Positions 1-7,554 of a stretch of DNA of 35,822 bases are shown here, one piece after another (position 1 is the stretch's first letter; each line of letters starts with the position of its first letter). The notes beneath the pieces are model-generated. The model was not told the origin of the DNA. It saw nothing but the letters and a program-made list of their open reading frames with translations, and searched no databases. This DNA comes from Alcaligenaceae bacterium (lineage in GTDB: Bacteria > Pseudomonadota > Gammaproteobacteria > Burkholderiales > Burkholderiaceae_B): positions 1 through 35,822 of the forward strand of contig JAAYGT010000174.1 in the NCBI GenBank assembly GCA_012727555.1. Direction: 5' to 3'. The translations under genes and the position numbers were made by a program.

Positions 1-456
1 GCCAAGCTGGCCGGCAGCGGCGCACGCGCTGCGACTTCTGCTGCCGGCAGCGCCCGGTCGGCGTTCCAAGCCGGTTCCGCTGCTGCCGGTGGCGGGGCCA
101 AGGGTGTGGCGGCTGGCCTGGGCAACGTCGCCAAGACCGGCGCACAGGCTGCCGGGCGCCGCGCCGCGTCCGGCGCTTCCGCTGCTGGGCAGAAGATGGC
201 CGGCCCTTTCCGCGCCGGATGGAATGGCGCGGAGGCCGAAGGCGGCGCAGGGGCCGCATCTGGTGGCAGTGATGGCCCCGGCCAAGCCGCCGAAGGCGCC
301 ACCAGCCCGCAGAAGCAGGAGCAGCCCGCCTGGGCCAAGCGGATGCACCGCCGCCAGCAGATCACCCATGCCGCCACCACCGCCGCCCACACGCTGCGCG
401 GTGGCGACGGCGGCGGCTCCGGGCAAGGTCCGAGCCTGCGCGATTCCGATTCATAA
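1..456 (+). CDS. trbL: TrbL, C-terminal part (5' end outside window)
   Basis: This is the tail of the polytopic inner-membrane VirB6-like subunit of a P-type conjugative type IV secretion system. The reading frame is open from the first base and ends at a TAA (454-456). Only about 151 residues are visible: an Ala/Gly/Ser-rich stretch followed by a more polar end containing PAWAKRM and ITHAATTAAHTLR, which resembles TrbL C-termini of Tn4371-type elements. The membrane segments lie upstream of the window. The trbF start follows 12 nt after the stop behind an AAGGAG ribosome site, so the genes are co-transcribed. The identification rests on the tail motif and on the trbF-trbG-trbI order; the tail alone would be too low in complexity. 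Confidence 0.8.
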   Translation, partial: AKLAGSGARAATSAAGSARSAFQAGSAAAGGGAKGVAAGLGNVAKTGAQAAGRRAASGASAAGQKMAGPFRAGWNGAEAEGGAGAASGGSDGPGQAAEGATSPQKQEQPAWAKRMHRRQQITHAATTAAHTLRGGDGGGSGQGPSLRDSDS

Positions 457-468
457 GGAGAAACGACT

Positions 469-1173
469 ATGCGATTCAAACGACCGCAGGTGCGCTACGC
501 CGATACGCCGCAGCCTGCCACTCCCTATCAAGCCGCCGCGCAGGTGTGGGACGACCGTATCGGCTCGGCGCGTGTGCAGGCGAAGAACTGGCGGTTCATG
601 GCCTTCGGCTGCCTGGTACTCGCGCTGCTGATGGCCGCCGGCCTGGTGTGGCGCTCGGCGCAGTCCATCGTCACGCCCTATGTCATCGAGGTCGATCAGG
701 CCGGGCAGGTGCGCGCCGTGGGCGAGGCCGCCACGCCGTACCGGCCCGCCGACGCGCAGATCGCGCACCACCTGGCGCGCTTCGTGACGCTGGTGCGTTC
801 GCTGTCCATCGACCCCATCGTGGTGCGGCAGAACTGGCTCGATGCCTACGACTACACCACCGACAAGGGCGCGGCGGTGCTCAACGACTATGCCCGCACC
901 AACGACCCGTTCACCCGCGTCGGCAAGGAAACGGTGACGGTGCAGATCACCAGCGTCGTGCGCGCCAGCGAAACGTCGTTCAACGTGCGCTGGACGGAAC
1001 GCCGCTACGTCAACGGCGCGGCCGCCGGGCTGGAACGGTGGACGGCCGTGGTGTCCATCGTGCTGCAAACCCCGCGCACCGAAGAACGCCTGCGCCGCAA
1101 TCCCCTGGGCATCTACGTCAATGGTCTGTCGTGGAGCCGAGAACTGGATTCTTCCGATGGAGCCAAACCATGA
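469..1173 (+). CDS. trbF: TrbF, VirB8-like conjugal transfer protein
   Basis: A 234-residue inner-membrane protein of the mating-pair formation apparatus. A short cytoplasmic N-terminus is followed by one membrane helix at about residues 44-61 (FMAFGCLVLALLMAAGLVW) and a periplasmic VirB8/TrbF domain (TPYVIEVDQAG, later the WTERRY strand and the NPLGIYVNGLSWSREL end typical of the family). In this family the periplasmic domain dimerises and contacts the VirB9 and VirB10 homologues encoded next. The start is supported by AAGGAG a few bases upstream. The stop overlaps the trbG start as ATGA, which implies translational coupling. Length is normal for TrbF. Confidence 0.93.
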   Translation: MRFKRPQVRYADTPQPATPYQAAAQVWDDRIGSARVQAKNWRFMAFGCLVLALLMAAGLVWRSAQSIVTPYVIEVDQAGQVRAVGEAATPYRPADAQIAHHLARFVTLVRSLSIDPIVVRQNWLDAYDYTTDKGAAVLNDYARTNDPFTRVGKETVTVQITSVVRASETSFNVRWTERRYVNGAAAGLERWTAVVSIVLQTPRTEERLRRNPLGIYVNGLSWSRELDSSDGAKP

Positions 1174-2171
1174 CATCACCTATCCGCTTTTACGTTTTTC
1201 CTGTGTTGCTGCTTGCCCTGGCGGGCTGCGCCACGCAGGGCAAGCCGCCGCCCGTGATCCCCCTCGACGAGCCGGTGGAAGCGCAATTCATTCCCGAGCC
1301 GCCCGCGCCGGTGGAAGTCGTCGCCTTGCCCGAGCCCCTGGCGCTGCCGGCGCAGTTGAAGCCGCTGCCGGATGGCGAAGACGCCGAGCCTGCACCGGAA
1401 CCGGCCGACGAAACCGTGCGCGTGTCCAAGGCCAATACCGAGGCGCGCATCGCGCCCACGCGCGAGGGCTACGTCAATGCGATTCAGGTGTGGCCGTTCA
1501 CGGACGGCGCGCTGTACCAGGTCTATGCCGCGCCGGGGCGTGTGACCGTGGTTTCGCTCCAGCCGGGCGAGGAACTGGTGACGGTCGCCGCCGGCGATAC
1601 CGTGCGCTGGATCGTCGGCGACACGTCCAGCGGCGCCGGCGACGAGCTGCGCGTCAATGTGCTGGTCAAGCCCGTGCGTTCGGGCCTCAAGACGAATCTG
1701 GTCATCACCACCAATCGCCGCACCTATCTGCTGGAGCTGACCTCGACCGAGCGGGCATGGATGGCATCCGTCTCCTGGGACTACCCGCGCGACCGGATGC
1801 TGGCCTTGCAGCGCCAGGCGCAGGCGGCCAACGCCGCCGCGCCGGTTGATGCCGGCCTGTCGCTGGAGCGCATCCGCTTCCGCTACGCGATCAGCGGCAG
1901 CAATCCGTCGTGGAAACCGCTGCGCGCCTTCGATGACGGCGAGAAGGTCTATATCCAATTCCCGGCCGGCATCGCCCAGGGTGAGCTGCCGCCCTTGTTC
2001 GTCATCGGCGCGCAAGGTGACGGACAACTGGTGAACTACCGTTTCCGCTCGCCGTACTACATCGTGGATCGGCTGTTCGGCGCGGCCGAACTGCACCTGG
2101 GCGGGGACAGGGGCGACGTGGTGCGGATCGAACGCACGGATGGCGTCGTGGGCGCGGCGCGGAGGAACTGA
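1170..2171 (+). CDS. trbG: TrbG, VirB9-like outer-membrane channel protein
   Basis: A 333-residue periplasmic/outer-membrane component of the conjugation channel. The N-terminus is a lipoprotein-type signal peptide ending in LALAGCATQ, so Cys is probably lipidated. A Pro/Glu/Ala-rich linker (about residues 30-85) leads to a VirB9/TrbG/CagX domain with IQVWPFTDGALYQVYAAPG, and a C-terminal lobe with FRYAISG and IQFPAGI. The frame is open much further upstream, but the ATG at 1170 is chosen because it gives the signal peptide and forms an ATGA overlap with trbF. In this family TrbG and TrbI form the core channel. No truncation is visible. Confidence 0.93.
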   Translation: MTSPIRFYVFPVLLLALAGCATQGKPPPVIPLDEPVEAQFIPEPPAPVEVVALPEPLALPAQLKPLPDGEDAEPAPEPADETVRVSKANTEARIAPTREGYVNAIQVWPFTDGALYQVYAAPGRVTVVSLQPGEELVTVAAGDTVRWIVGDTSSGAGDELRVNVLVKPVRSGLKTNLVITTNRRTYLLELTSTERAWMASVSWDYPRDRMLALQRQAQAANAAAPVDAGLSLERIRFRYAISGSNPSWKPLRAFDDGEKVYIQFPAGIAQGELPPLFVIGAQGDGQLVNYRFRSPYYIVDRLFGAAELHLGGDRGDVVRIERTDGVVGAARRN

Positions 2172-2173
2172 CC

Positions 2174-3466
2174 ATGAGCCAGGACGACACTCCCGACCTT
2201 GCCATCCCGCAGGCGGACAAGGTGGCCCCGGAAACGGTGGCGCTGCGCGCCCAGCCGCGCCCGGTCACGCGCTTGAACCGGCGCGTGCTGGCGATCATCG
2301 CCGGGGGCCTGTCGGTGGCGGTGCTGGGCGCGCTGATGTGGTCGCTGCAACCCCAGCGGCGCGGCGCTGGCGAGCAGGCCGAGCTTTACAACGTCGATCG
2401 TGTGTCGCGCTCCGAAGGACTGGAGCGGCTGCCGACCGACTATTCCCAACTGCCGCCCGCCTTGCCGCCCGAGGTGCCGGAACTGGGGCCGCCGCTGCCG
2501 GGCGATCTTGGCCCGGCCATCGTCAATGCGCAGCAGCAGCCGGCGGTAGGCTACGCGCCACCCGGCCACGACCCGGCCGAGGCCGAGCGCCTGGCCCGCT
2601 TGAAGGAGGCCGAGGAAGCAGCGGCCTCATCCGTGTTCTTCCGCTCGGGCACGCAAGGCGCCGCGCCGGTGGCACAGTCGCAGGTCGCCGCTGCGCCGGG
2701 CTTCGCCGCCAATGCTGCCTTCGACCCGATGGCCGCCGGGCCGGCCTCGACGGCAGCCCAGCCTGCCGACCTGACCGCCGTACAGAACCGGCAGGAACAG
2801 AAGGAGGCGTTCCTGCAAGGCGCATCTACGGAAACCCGCAATTCCGGCAACCTGACCCTGCCGGCTTCGCCGTATCAGGTCATGGCCGGCACGGTGGTCG
2901 CCGCTGCGCTGGTGACGGGCATCAAGTCGGACTTGCCGGGCGACGTGATCGCCACGGTCACGGAGCCGGTCTATGACACGGCCACCGGCAAGTTCCTGCT
3001 GATCCCGCAAGGTTCGCGCATCCTGGGCCGCTACAACAGCCAGGTCAGCTACGGGCAGAGCCGGGTTCAAGTTGTCTGGAACCGGATCATCCTGCCAGAC
3101 ACGTCTTCGCTCACGCTCGACAACCTGGTTGGCACCGATCCGGCCGGCTATGCCGGGCTGGAAGACGGCGTGGACTACCACTGGGGTCGCATCTTCGCCG
3201 GTGCGGCGCTGACCACGCTGCTGGGCGTCGGCGCCGAGCTGGCCGCGCCGGAGAACCGGCAGGACGGCGATCGCATCATCATCGCCGGGCGCGACAGCGC
3301 GCAGGACAGCATCAATCAGGTCGGCCAGGAGATGACCCGGCGCAACCTCAACATCCAGCCCACCTTGACCAGTCGGCCGGGCCTGCCGGTGCGCATCATC
3401 GTTGCGCGCGATTTGACGCTTCGCCCCTACCAGCCGCTCATGTTCAACCGAGGAACATCACGATGA
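2174..3466 (+). CDS. trbI: TrbI, VirB10-like conjugal transfer protein
   Basis: A 430-residue protein that, by family knowledge, spans from the inner membrane to the outer-membrane core complex. It has a cytoplasmic N-terminus, one membrane helix at about residues 37-55 (VLAIIAGGLSVAVLGALMW), a Pro-rich periplasmic linker with PPALPPEVPELGPPLPG, and a C-terminal VirB10/TrbI beta-barrel domain (SPYQVMAGTVVAAALVTGI, LLIPQGSRILGRY, VVWNRIILPDTSS, then LPVRIIVARDLTLRPY). GGAGG lies 10-14 nt before the ATG, and the gene begins 2 nt after trbG. The stop overlaps the next start (ATGA). Full length and intact. Confidence 0.95.
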   Translation: MSQDDTPDLAIPQADKVAPETVALRAQPRPVTRLNRRVLAIIAGGLSVAVLGALMWSLQPQRRGAGEQAELYNVDRVSRSEGLERLPTDYSQLPPALPPEVPELGPPLPGDLGPAIVNAQQQPAVGYAPPGHDPAEAERLARLKEAEEAAASSVFFRSGTQGAAPVAQSQVAAAPGFAANAAFDPMAAGPASTAAQPADLTAVQNRQEQKEAFLQGASTETRNSGNLTLPASPYQVMAGTVVAAALVTGIKSDLPGDVIATVTEPVYDTATGKFLLIPQGSRILGRYNSQVSYGQSRVQVVWNRIILPDTSSLTLDNLVGTDPAGYAGLEDGVDYHWGRIFAGAALTTLLGVGAELAAPENRQDGDRIIIAGRDSAQDSINQVGQEMTRRNLNIQPTLTSRPGLPVRIIVARDLTLRPYQPLMFNRGTSR

Positions 3467-3708
3467 GCACGACCAAGAAGTTGCGCTTGGGGCCGCTGCC
3501 GTCCAGCAGCAGCGTCAAGCTGACCTTTGCCTGCCCGGCCAGCCTGAAATCCGACCTCGACCGCTATGCACAGCTCCATGCGCAAACCTATGGCGAGGCG
3601 GTCGATGCAGCGACGTTGATCCCGCACATGCTGGAAGCCTTCATGGCGGGGGATCGGGGGTTCAGGAAGGGTGGCGCGGGCAAGCCCGCGCCACCAAGAC
3701 CAGGCTGA
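3463..3708 (+). CDS. DUF2274 small protein, last gene of trb operon
   Basis: An 81-residue hypothetical protein that I place in DUF2274, a family usually found immediately after trbI in Tn4371-like conjugative elements. The central part (VKLTFACPASLKSDLDRYAQLHAQTYGEAVDAATLIPHML, cut here only by reading frame context) looks like a small ribbon-helix-helix-type or DNA-associated fold, but no function is established. The start overlaps the trbI stop (ATGA). The C-terminal end (GAGKPAPPRPG) is low complexity. Its job may be regulatory or structural; that is inference from size and position only. Confidence 0.8.
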   Translation: MSTTKKLRLGPLPSSSSVKLTFACPASLKSDLDRYAQLHAQTYGEAVDAATLIPHMLEAFMAGDRGFRKGGAGKPAPPRPG

Positions 3709-3740
3709 CGATGCACAGCAACCACGCAGGCCACCCCCTC

Positions 3741-3775
3741 GAACGCGCAGCCGAATGCTGCGCGTTCTTCGTTCT
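3741..3775 (+). terminator. Terminator-like hairpin after trb operon
   Basis: A perfect 11-bp stem (GAACGCGCAGC at 3741-3751 pairing with GCTGCGCGTTC at 3757-3767) with a 5-nt loop, followed by TTCGTTCT. The T-tract is weak, but the location 32 nt after the last trb-operon gene fits transcription termination. Confidence 0.6.
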
Positions 3776-3978
3776 GGAGTGCCGCGAACGATTGGGCTAT
3801 GATGACCGAACAAGCCCGCCGTCCCTTGGCAATCGTCACCGCTACAGCGCGACCCGGCTTGCTTTCCCAAGGCTCTCATGTGGCTCCCAGCCCACAACGC
3901 CGCATCCCCTGCAAGCGGCGCGAAACAGAGCTAACCTATTGCTCCGTATATGGTTTCAAGCCTCGCGTGACTTGCACG

Positions 3979-4003
3979 AAGGGCTTGACACCGGCCCTTT
4001 TTT
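3979..4003 (+). terminator. Short intrinsic terminator
   Basis: AAGGGC (3979-3984) pairs with GCCCTT (3994-3999) around a 9-nt loop, and a run of six T ends at 4003. No supported gene lies just upstream. It may end read-through from the trb operon or a small untranslated transcript from the interval 3776-3978, where I see no gene. Confidence 0.45.
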
Positions 4004-4081
4004 GTGCCGGGCATGTATGTTTGCGGCGCTTGTAGAGTGTTGCAGTTCAGTTTTGTTGAGGCGATGCTGGTTTCTTTTGAC

Positions 4082-4303
4082 GGTCCTGGCGCGGTGCCGG
4101 TCGGGTGCGTGTGCATCACCCGGCCCTGACGGGCTTCCCGCTGCCGAAGCCCTGACCGGGGCGGGCCCAGGACTCGGGCGATCGACCAGCCCCCGGCTGG
4201 TCGAAAACGCCGCCCTCAAACAGCTGGGCCCTTGTTTCCCCGGCCAGGGCTTCGGCAGCGGCGGGTTCAAGCACACGCACCCGACCGGCACCGCGCCAGG
4301 ACC
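4082..4303 (-). ncRNA. Structured element copy 1 (nested hairpins, candidate ncRNA)
   Basis: A 222-nt nested palindrome. The outer arms 4082-4114 and 4271-4303 are 33-bp perfect reverse complements. Inside lie a second stem (4141-4161 with 4238-4258, one mismatch), a third (GGGCCCAG 4163-4170 with CTGGGCCC 4224-4231), a fourth lower stem (4176-4180 with 4211-4215) and an apical hairpin (4183-4191 with 4195-4203). Read on the minus strand it shares loop motifs with the element at 4444-4661: TTGARCCCGCCG, CTGTTTGA, GAGTC and AGGGCCGGGYGATGCAC. Conserved unpaired motifs with differing but paired stems suggest an RNA. It might belong to the Rfam family called Betaproteobacteria toxic small RNA, but I recall that family only loosely and cannot confirm it. 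A palindromic mobile repeat is the main alternative. Confidence 0.55.
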
Positions 4304-4346
4304 TCGCAGTTTTTCAGGGATCGAAGCGCTCTCTGGATGTGGGGGC

Positions 4347-4451
4347 AATGAACCGTGCAACTCATCAGGTTTTTGTGCGATGGTAATAAACAGCGCAACT
4401 GATCAGGTTTGTGGGTGGGCACAATAAACAGCGCAACTGATCAGGTCTGTG
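4347..4451 (+). repeat. Three direct repeats, 38-bp period
   Basis: Copies start at 4347, 4385 and 4423. The conserved part is 29 nt and contains GCGCAACTGATCAGG (copy 1 has GTGCAACTCATCAGG); 9 nt of variable sequence follow. Copies 2 and 3 differ at one position in the 29 nt. They lie between the two divergent structured elements, and the end of copy 3 (GGTCTGTG) forms the first bases of the outer stem of the plus-strand element. They could be protein-binding iterons or an insertion-sequence end; nothing in the sequence decides this. Confidence 0.8.
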
Positions 4452-4661
4452 AGAGGGCCGGGATCGGCGGGGGTGCTTGAGCCCGCCGAACATGGGGGCT
4501 GAAACGGGGGTTAAAGTGCCCGACTGTTTGAGCTCGCCTTGACCAGCCGGGGGCTGGTCGAGGCGAGCGAGTCTCGGGCACGCCCCGTTTCGGACCTCAT
4601 GCGAGGGCAGCCCGCAGGGCCGGGCGATGCACACCCGCCGATCCCGGCCCTCTCGCAGACC
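4444..4661 (+). ncRNA. Structured element copy 2 (nested hairpins, candidate ncRNA)
   Basis: A 218-nt element with outer arms 4444-4471 and 4634-4661 (28 bp, one G-U pair), extended inside by GTGC/GCAC. Further stems are CTGAAACGGGG (4499-4509) with CCCCGTTTCGG (4583-4593), GTGCCCGA (4516-4523) with TCGGGCAC (4574-4581), and a 17-bp apical hairpin (4532-4548 with 4552-4568) closed by GGG. Compared with copy 1 on the opposite strand, the third stem changes at three pairs with pairing kept each time, while the loop motifs CTGTTTGA and GAGTC are identical. That pattern indicates selection on structure. Function unknown; see copy 1 for alternatives. Confidence 0.6.
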
Positions 4662-4741
4662 GGGTCAAGAAACCTGATGGCATGCCGCAGTTCCACACCA
4701 GAAGTCCTGACAACCTGCCGCCGTGATCCTCAAAAACACCT

Positions 4742-5416
4742 TCAGATCCCGTATCGCTTCAAGCCTTCAAGGTCGAGCACCTGTACGGCCCCGTATTCCA
4801 CGTGCAGCAATTTTGCTTCTTCGAGCGCCCGCAATGCCTGATTGGTGCGTTGGCGCGAAATACGTGCCAGGTAGCCGATCTCTTCCTGGGTGATGTCGAG
4901 ACGCAGACTTTTGCTGGGGTACAGCAACGGGTTGAACAGTTCAGCCAGGCACCGTGCAACCCGGGCATCAGGGGCCAGCAGGCGATCGTATTCGGCCTTG
5001 CCGATGAATTGGCCAACCCGTTCGTTCAGCTGATTCAGCAGGTAGCGGTTGAAGGCAATGCTGTGATCCAGCAGGTAGTTGAACATGGAGGCAGGAAGGC
5101 GCGCCACGTTGGAGTCGCGCAATGCAACGATGTCGTACTTTCTGTTCTCGTTTTTCAGCAAGGACCCTTCGCCGATCCAGCCGCCGGCCGGAACCCCCGT
5201 GAGCGAAGCCATTTTGCCGTCGGAATTGCCGACCGAGACTTTGATCAGGCCGTGAAGTACGCCCATCCAGGCATACGCCCGACCGCCCTTGCGTTCGATG
5301 AGCGCACCGGCTGTATATCGGGTGACCGTGACACTGCGCAGCACCTGGTCTTGCAGGTCTTCGCTGAGTACGGAAAACCAGGCGGCGCTTTCCTGAAACG
5401 CTTCTTTCGTCAACAT
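4742..5416 (-). CDS. Crp/Fnr-family transcriptional regulator
   Basis: A 224-residue regulator with an N-terminal cyclic-nucleotide-binding-like beta-roll (about residues 10-120, with GWIGEGSLL at 80-87), a dimerisation helix, and a C-terminal winged helix-turn-helix (about 172-205, ITQEEIGYLARISRQRTNQALRALEE). The Fnr cysteine cluster is absent and a canonical cAMP-binding Arg-Ser pair is not obvious, so the ligand is unknown. It is divergent from the acyl-CoA ligase/ABC importer operon. A perfect 16-bp palindrome lies 28 nt upstream of its start, so it probably controls both itself and the operon; that is inference. The ATG at 5414-5416 is preceded on the minus strand by an AGGGTTTATCCTC leader with weak ribosome-site character. 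Confidence 0.9.
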   Translation of the reverse strand: MLTKEAFQESAAWFSVLSEDLQDQVLRSVTVTRYTAGALIERKGGRAYAWMGVLHGLIKVSVGNSDGKMASLTGVPAGGWIGEGSLLKNENRKYDIVALRDSNVARLPASMFNYLLDHSIAFNRYLLNQLNERVGQFIGKAEYDRLLAPDARVARCLAELFNPLLYPSKSLRLDITQEEIGYLARISRQRTNQALRALEEAKLLHVEYGAVQVLDLEGLKRYGI

Positions 5417-5443
5417 GAGGATAAACCCTAGATCGATAACGAA

Positions 5444-5459
5444 TGTCGCATATGCGACA
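5444..5459. promoter_or_regulatory. Perfect palindrome, likely operator of Crp/Fnr regulator
   Basis: TGTCGCATATGCGACA is a perfect 16-bp inverted repeat in the 161-bp divergent promoter region. Its size and TGTCGC half-site are of the kind bound by Crp/Fnr proteins. A possible -10 box TATATC lies at 5479-5484. A start near 5491-5493 would put the palindrome centre about 40 bp upstream, close to class II activator spacing. It also sits close enough to the regulator's own start for autorepression. Confidence 0.7.
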
Positions 5460-5577
5460 GTTAAGGTGCTCGGGAGTCTATATCGTTACACCTGAAAGAA
5501 CCAAAATCACACAGCTAGCTGCAACACAGTCCATAAATTCAGATCCCGCAGGGATCAAACAGGCTGGAGGAGACAAC

Positions 5578-7554
5578 GTGGCACAGAATCAGGCTACGCA
5601 GAACAGGTCTGCAGTACCCGATACGTTTCCCGCATGGGTAACGCACCACGCCAAGGTCAGGGGCTCGCGCCCTGCCATGCGCGAAAAAGACCTTGGTATT
5701 TGGCAAACGATAACATGGTCCGAAGTGGCGCGGCGAGCCCAGGAACTCGCACATGGTTTGTCGCAACTGGGCGTGGGCCAGGGGCACCATGTAGCCATCA
5801 TTGGCGAAAATCGTCCGCGTCTTTACCTGGCCATGATGGCAGCGCAATACCTTGGGGCCATTCCCGTGCCGCTCTACCAAGATGCCGTCGCCCAGGAAAT
5901 GCTGTATGTGCTGCAAGACGCCGAAGTGCGCGTTGCCGTGGTCGAAGACCAGGAACAGTGCGACAAAATGCTTGAAATTTCCGGCCAGTGTCCGGCACTG
6001 ACCTATGTGGTCTACGATGACCCCCGTGGTCTGCGCAACTACAACGAAAGCATGTTGTTGTCCTTCGATGCCCTGCTTGAAAAAGGCCGTGAACACGAAA
6101 AACAGCACCCCGACTTCGTCACGAAATCCATGGCGTCCATTCGTGCCGATCAACCGGCTGCCATGTTCTATACCTCGGGTACAACCGGCAAACCCAAAGG
6201 GGTGGTGCTCACGCATCACGCACTCATCGACCGTGCAATCGCCATTCAGGAACTCGAAGGCCTGACCGACCACGAAGATGTCCTGGCGTACCTGCCGCCG
6301 GCCTGGATCGGGCAGAACATGTTCTCTTACACGCAGTTTCTGGTTACGGGCTTCACGGTGAATCATCCTGAATCACCTGAAACCGTGTCCATCGATATGC
6401 ACGATATCGGTCCAACCTACTACTTTGCACCGCCGCGTGTTCTCGAAGGGCTGCTCACGTCGGTCATGATCCGCATGGAAGATGCCAGCGCCCTCAAGCG
6501 CAAGCTTTTTCATGCCTGCATGGGGCTGGCCAAGCGCGTGGGGGTTCGCATCCTCGACAACGATCCCACGGTTTCTGCCCTTGATCGCTTGAAGTACGCC
6601 GTGGGCGACTTCCTCGTTTACGGTCCGTTGCGCAATGCACTGGGCATGAGCCGGGTACGTGTGGCCTACACGGCCGGTGAAGCCATTGGTCCCGACCTGT
6701 TCGTGTTCTACCGCTCCATCGGCATCAACCTGAAGCAGTTGTACGGTTCCACTGAAACATCGGTGTTCGTGTGTGTGCAGGCCAACGGCCAGGTGCGTGC
6801 CGACACGGTCGGCCCACCAGTGAAAGGGGTCGATATCCGTGTGGCTGAAAACGGTGAAATCCAGGTAAGAAGCCCAGGCCTTTTCAAGGAATACTACCGT
6901 AACCCCGATGCCACGGCTGAGTCGTTCACCCCCGATGGCTGGTACCACACCGGTGATGCCGGTTACCTCGATACCGATGGCCAGCTCAAGATCATCGACC
7001 GTGCAAAAGATGTCGGCAAGCTGGCCGATGGCAGTCTTTTTGCACCCAAATACATTGAAAACAAGCTCAAATTCTTCCAGCACATCAAAGAAGCCGTAGC
7101 CTTCGGGGCAGGCAAGTCTGAAGTGTGTGCCTTCATCAACATTGATCTCGAAGCGGTGGGTAACTGGGCGGAACGTCGTGGTTTGCCCTACGCCGGCTAT
7201 ACCGATCTGGCGGGCAAGCCGGAAGTTCTTGAACTGATCAAGGACTGTGTCAATTCCGTGAATGCCGATCTGGCCACCGATCCCAAGCTGGCAGGTTCGC
7301 AGATCCATCGTTTCCTGGTGCTGCACAAAGAACTCGACCCCGATGACGACGAGCTCACACGTACCCGTAAAGTGCGTCGTGCCTTCATCGCCCAGAAATA
7401 CGGTGTGCTGGTTGAAGCGCTCTTTCAGGGTAAAACCAATCAGTACATCGAAACCGAAGTCAAGTTTGAAGATGGCAGAACGGGCAAGATATCGGCTGAC
7501 CTGAAAATCGAAACGGCCACGATCTACCCCGGTAACACGAAGAAGGCTGCATAA
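5578..7554 (+). CDS. AMP-dependent acyl-CoA synthetase (long-chain fatty acid-CoA ligase type)
   Basis: A 658-residue adenylate-forming enzyme that should activate a carboxylic acid with ATP and CoA. The ATP-binding loop YTSGTTGKPKG is at about 198-208; later come YGSTE, the GWYHTGDAG motif and a C-terminal lobe ending in a basic TRTRKVRRAF segment. Length and C-terminal extension fit the long-chain acyl-CoA synthetase branch. The chosen start is GTG at 5578 because GGAGGAG (5566-5572) lies 5 nt before it; the frame is open to 5443, but that start would fall inside the operator. The stop overlaps the next gene's ATG by one base. It is the first gene of the ABC importer operon, so the imported compound is probably its substrate. 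Exact substrate unknown. Confidence 0.88.
   Translation: MAQNQATQNRSAVPDTFPAWVTHHAKVRGSRPAMREKDLGIWQTITWSEVARRAQELAHGLSQLGVGQGHHVAIIGENRPRLYLAMMAAQYLGAIPVPLYQDAVAQEMLYVLQDAEVRVAVVEDQEQCDKMLEISGQCPALTYVVYDDPRGLRNYNESMLLSFDALLEKGREHEKQHPDFVTKSMASIRADQPAAMFYTSGTTGKPKGVVLTHHALIDRAIAIQELEGLTDHEDVLAYLPPAWIGQNMFSYTQFLVTGFTVNHPESPETVSIDMHDIGPTYYFAPPRVLEGLLTSVMIRMEDASALKRKLFHACMGLAKRVGVRILDNDPTVSALDRLKYAVGDFLVYGPLRNALGMSRVRVAYTAGEAIGPDLFVFYRSIGINLKQLYGSTETSVFVCVQANGQVRADTVGPPVKGVDIRVAENGEIQVRSPGLFKEYYRNPDATAESFTPDGWYHTGDAGYLDTDGQLKIIDRAKDVGKLADGSLFAPKYIENKLKFFQHIKEAVAFGAGKSEVCAFINIDLEAVGNWAERRGLPYAGYTDLAGKPEVLELIKDCVNSVNADLATDPKLAGSQIHRFLVLHKELDPDDDELTRTRKVRRAFIAQKYGVLVEALFQGKTNQYIETEVKFEDGRTGKISADLKIETATIYPGNTKKAA

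Noticed and set aside
3711-4427. Long open frames over 3711-4427, 3956-4360 and 4365-4696 on both strands
   Set aside because: They run through perfect inverted repeats and the direct repeats. The translations show no family features and the palindromes explain the open frames.
4347-4451. The 38-bp repeats as a CRISPR array
   Set aside because: Spacers would be only 9 nt, the first copy is degenerate, there are only three units and no cas gene is in the window.
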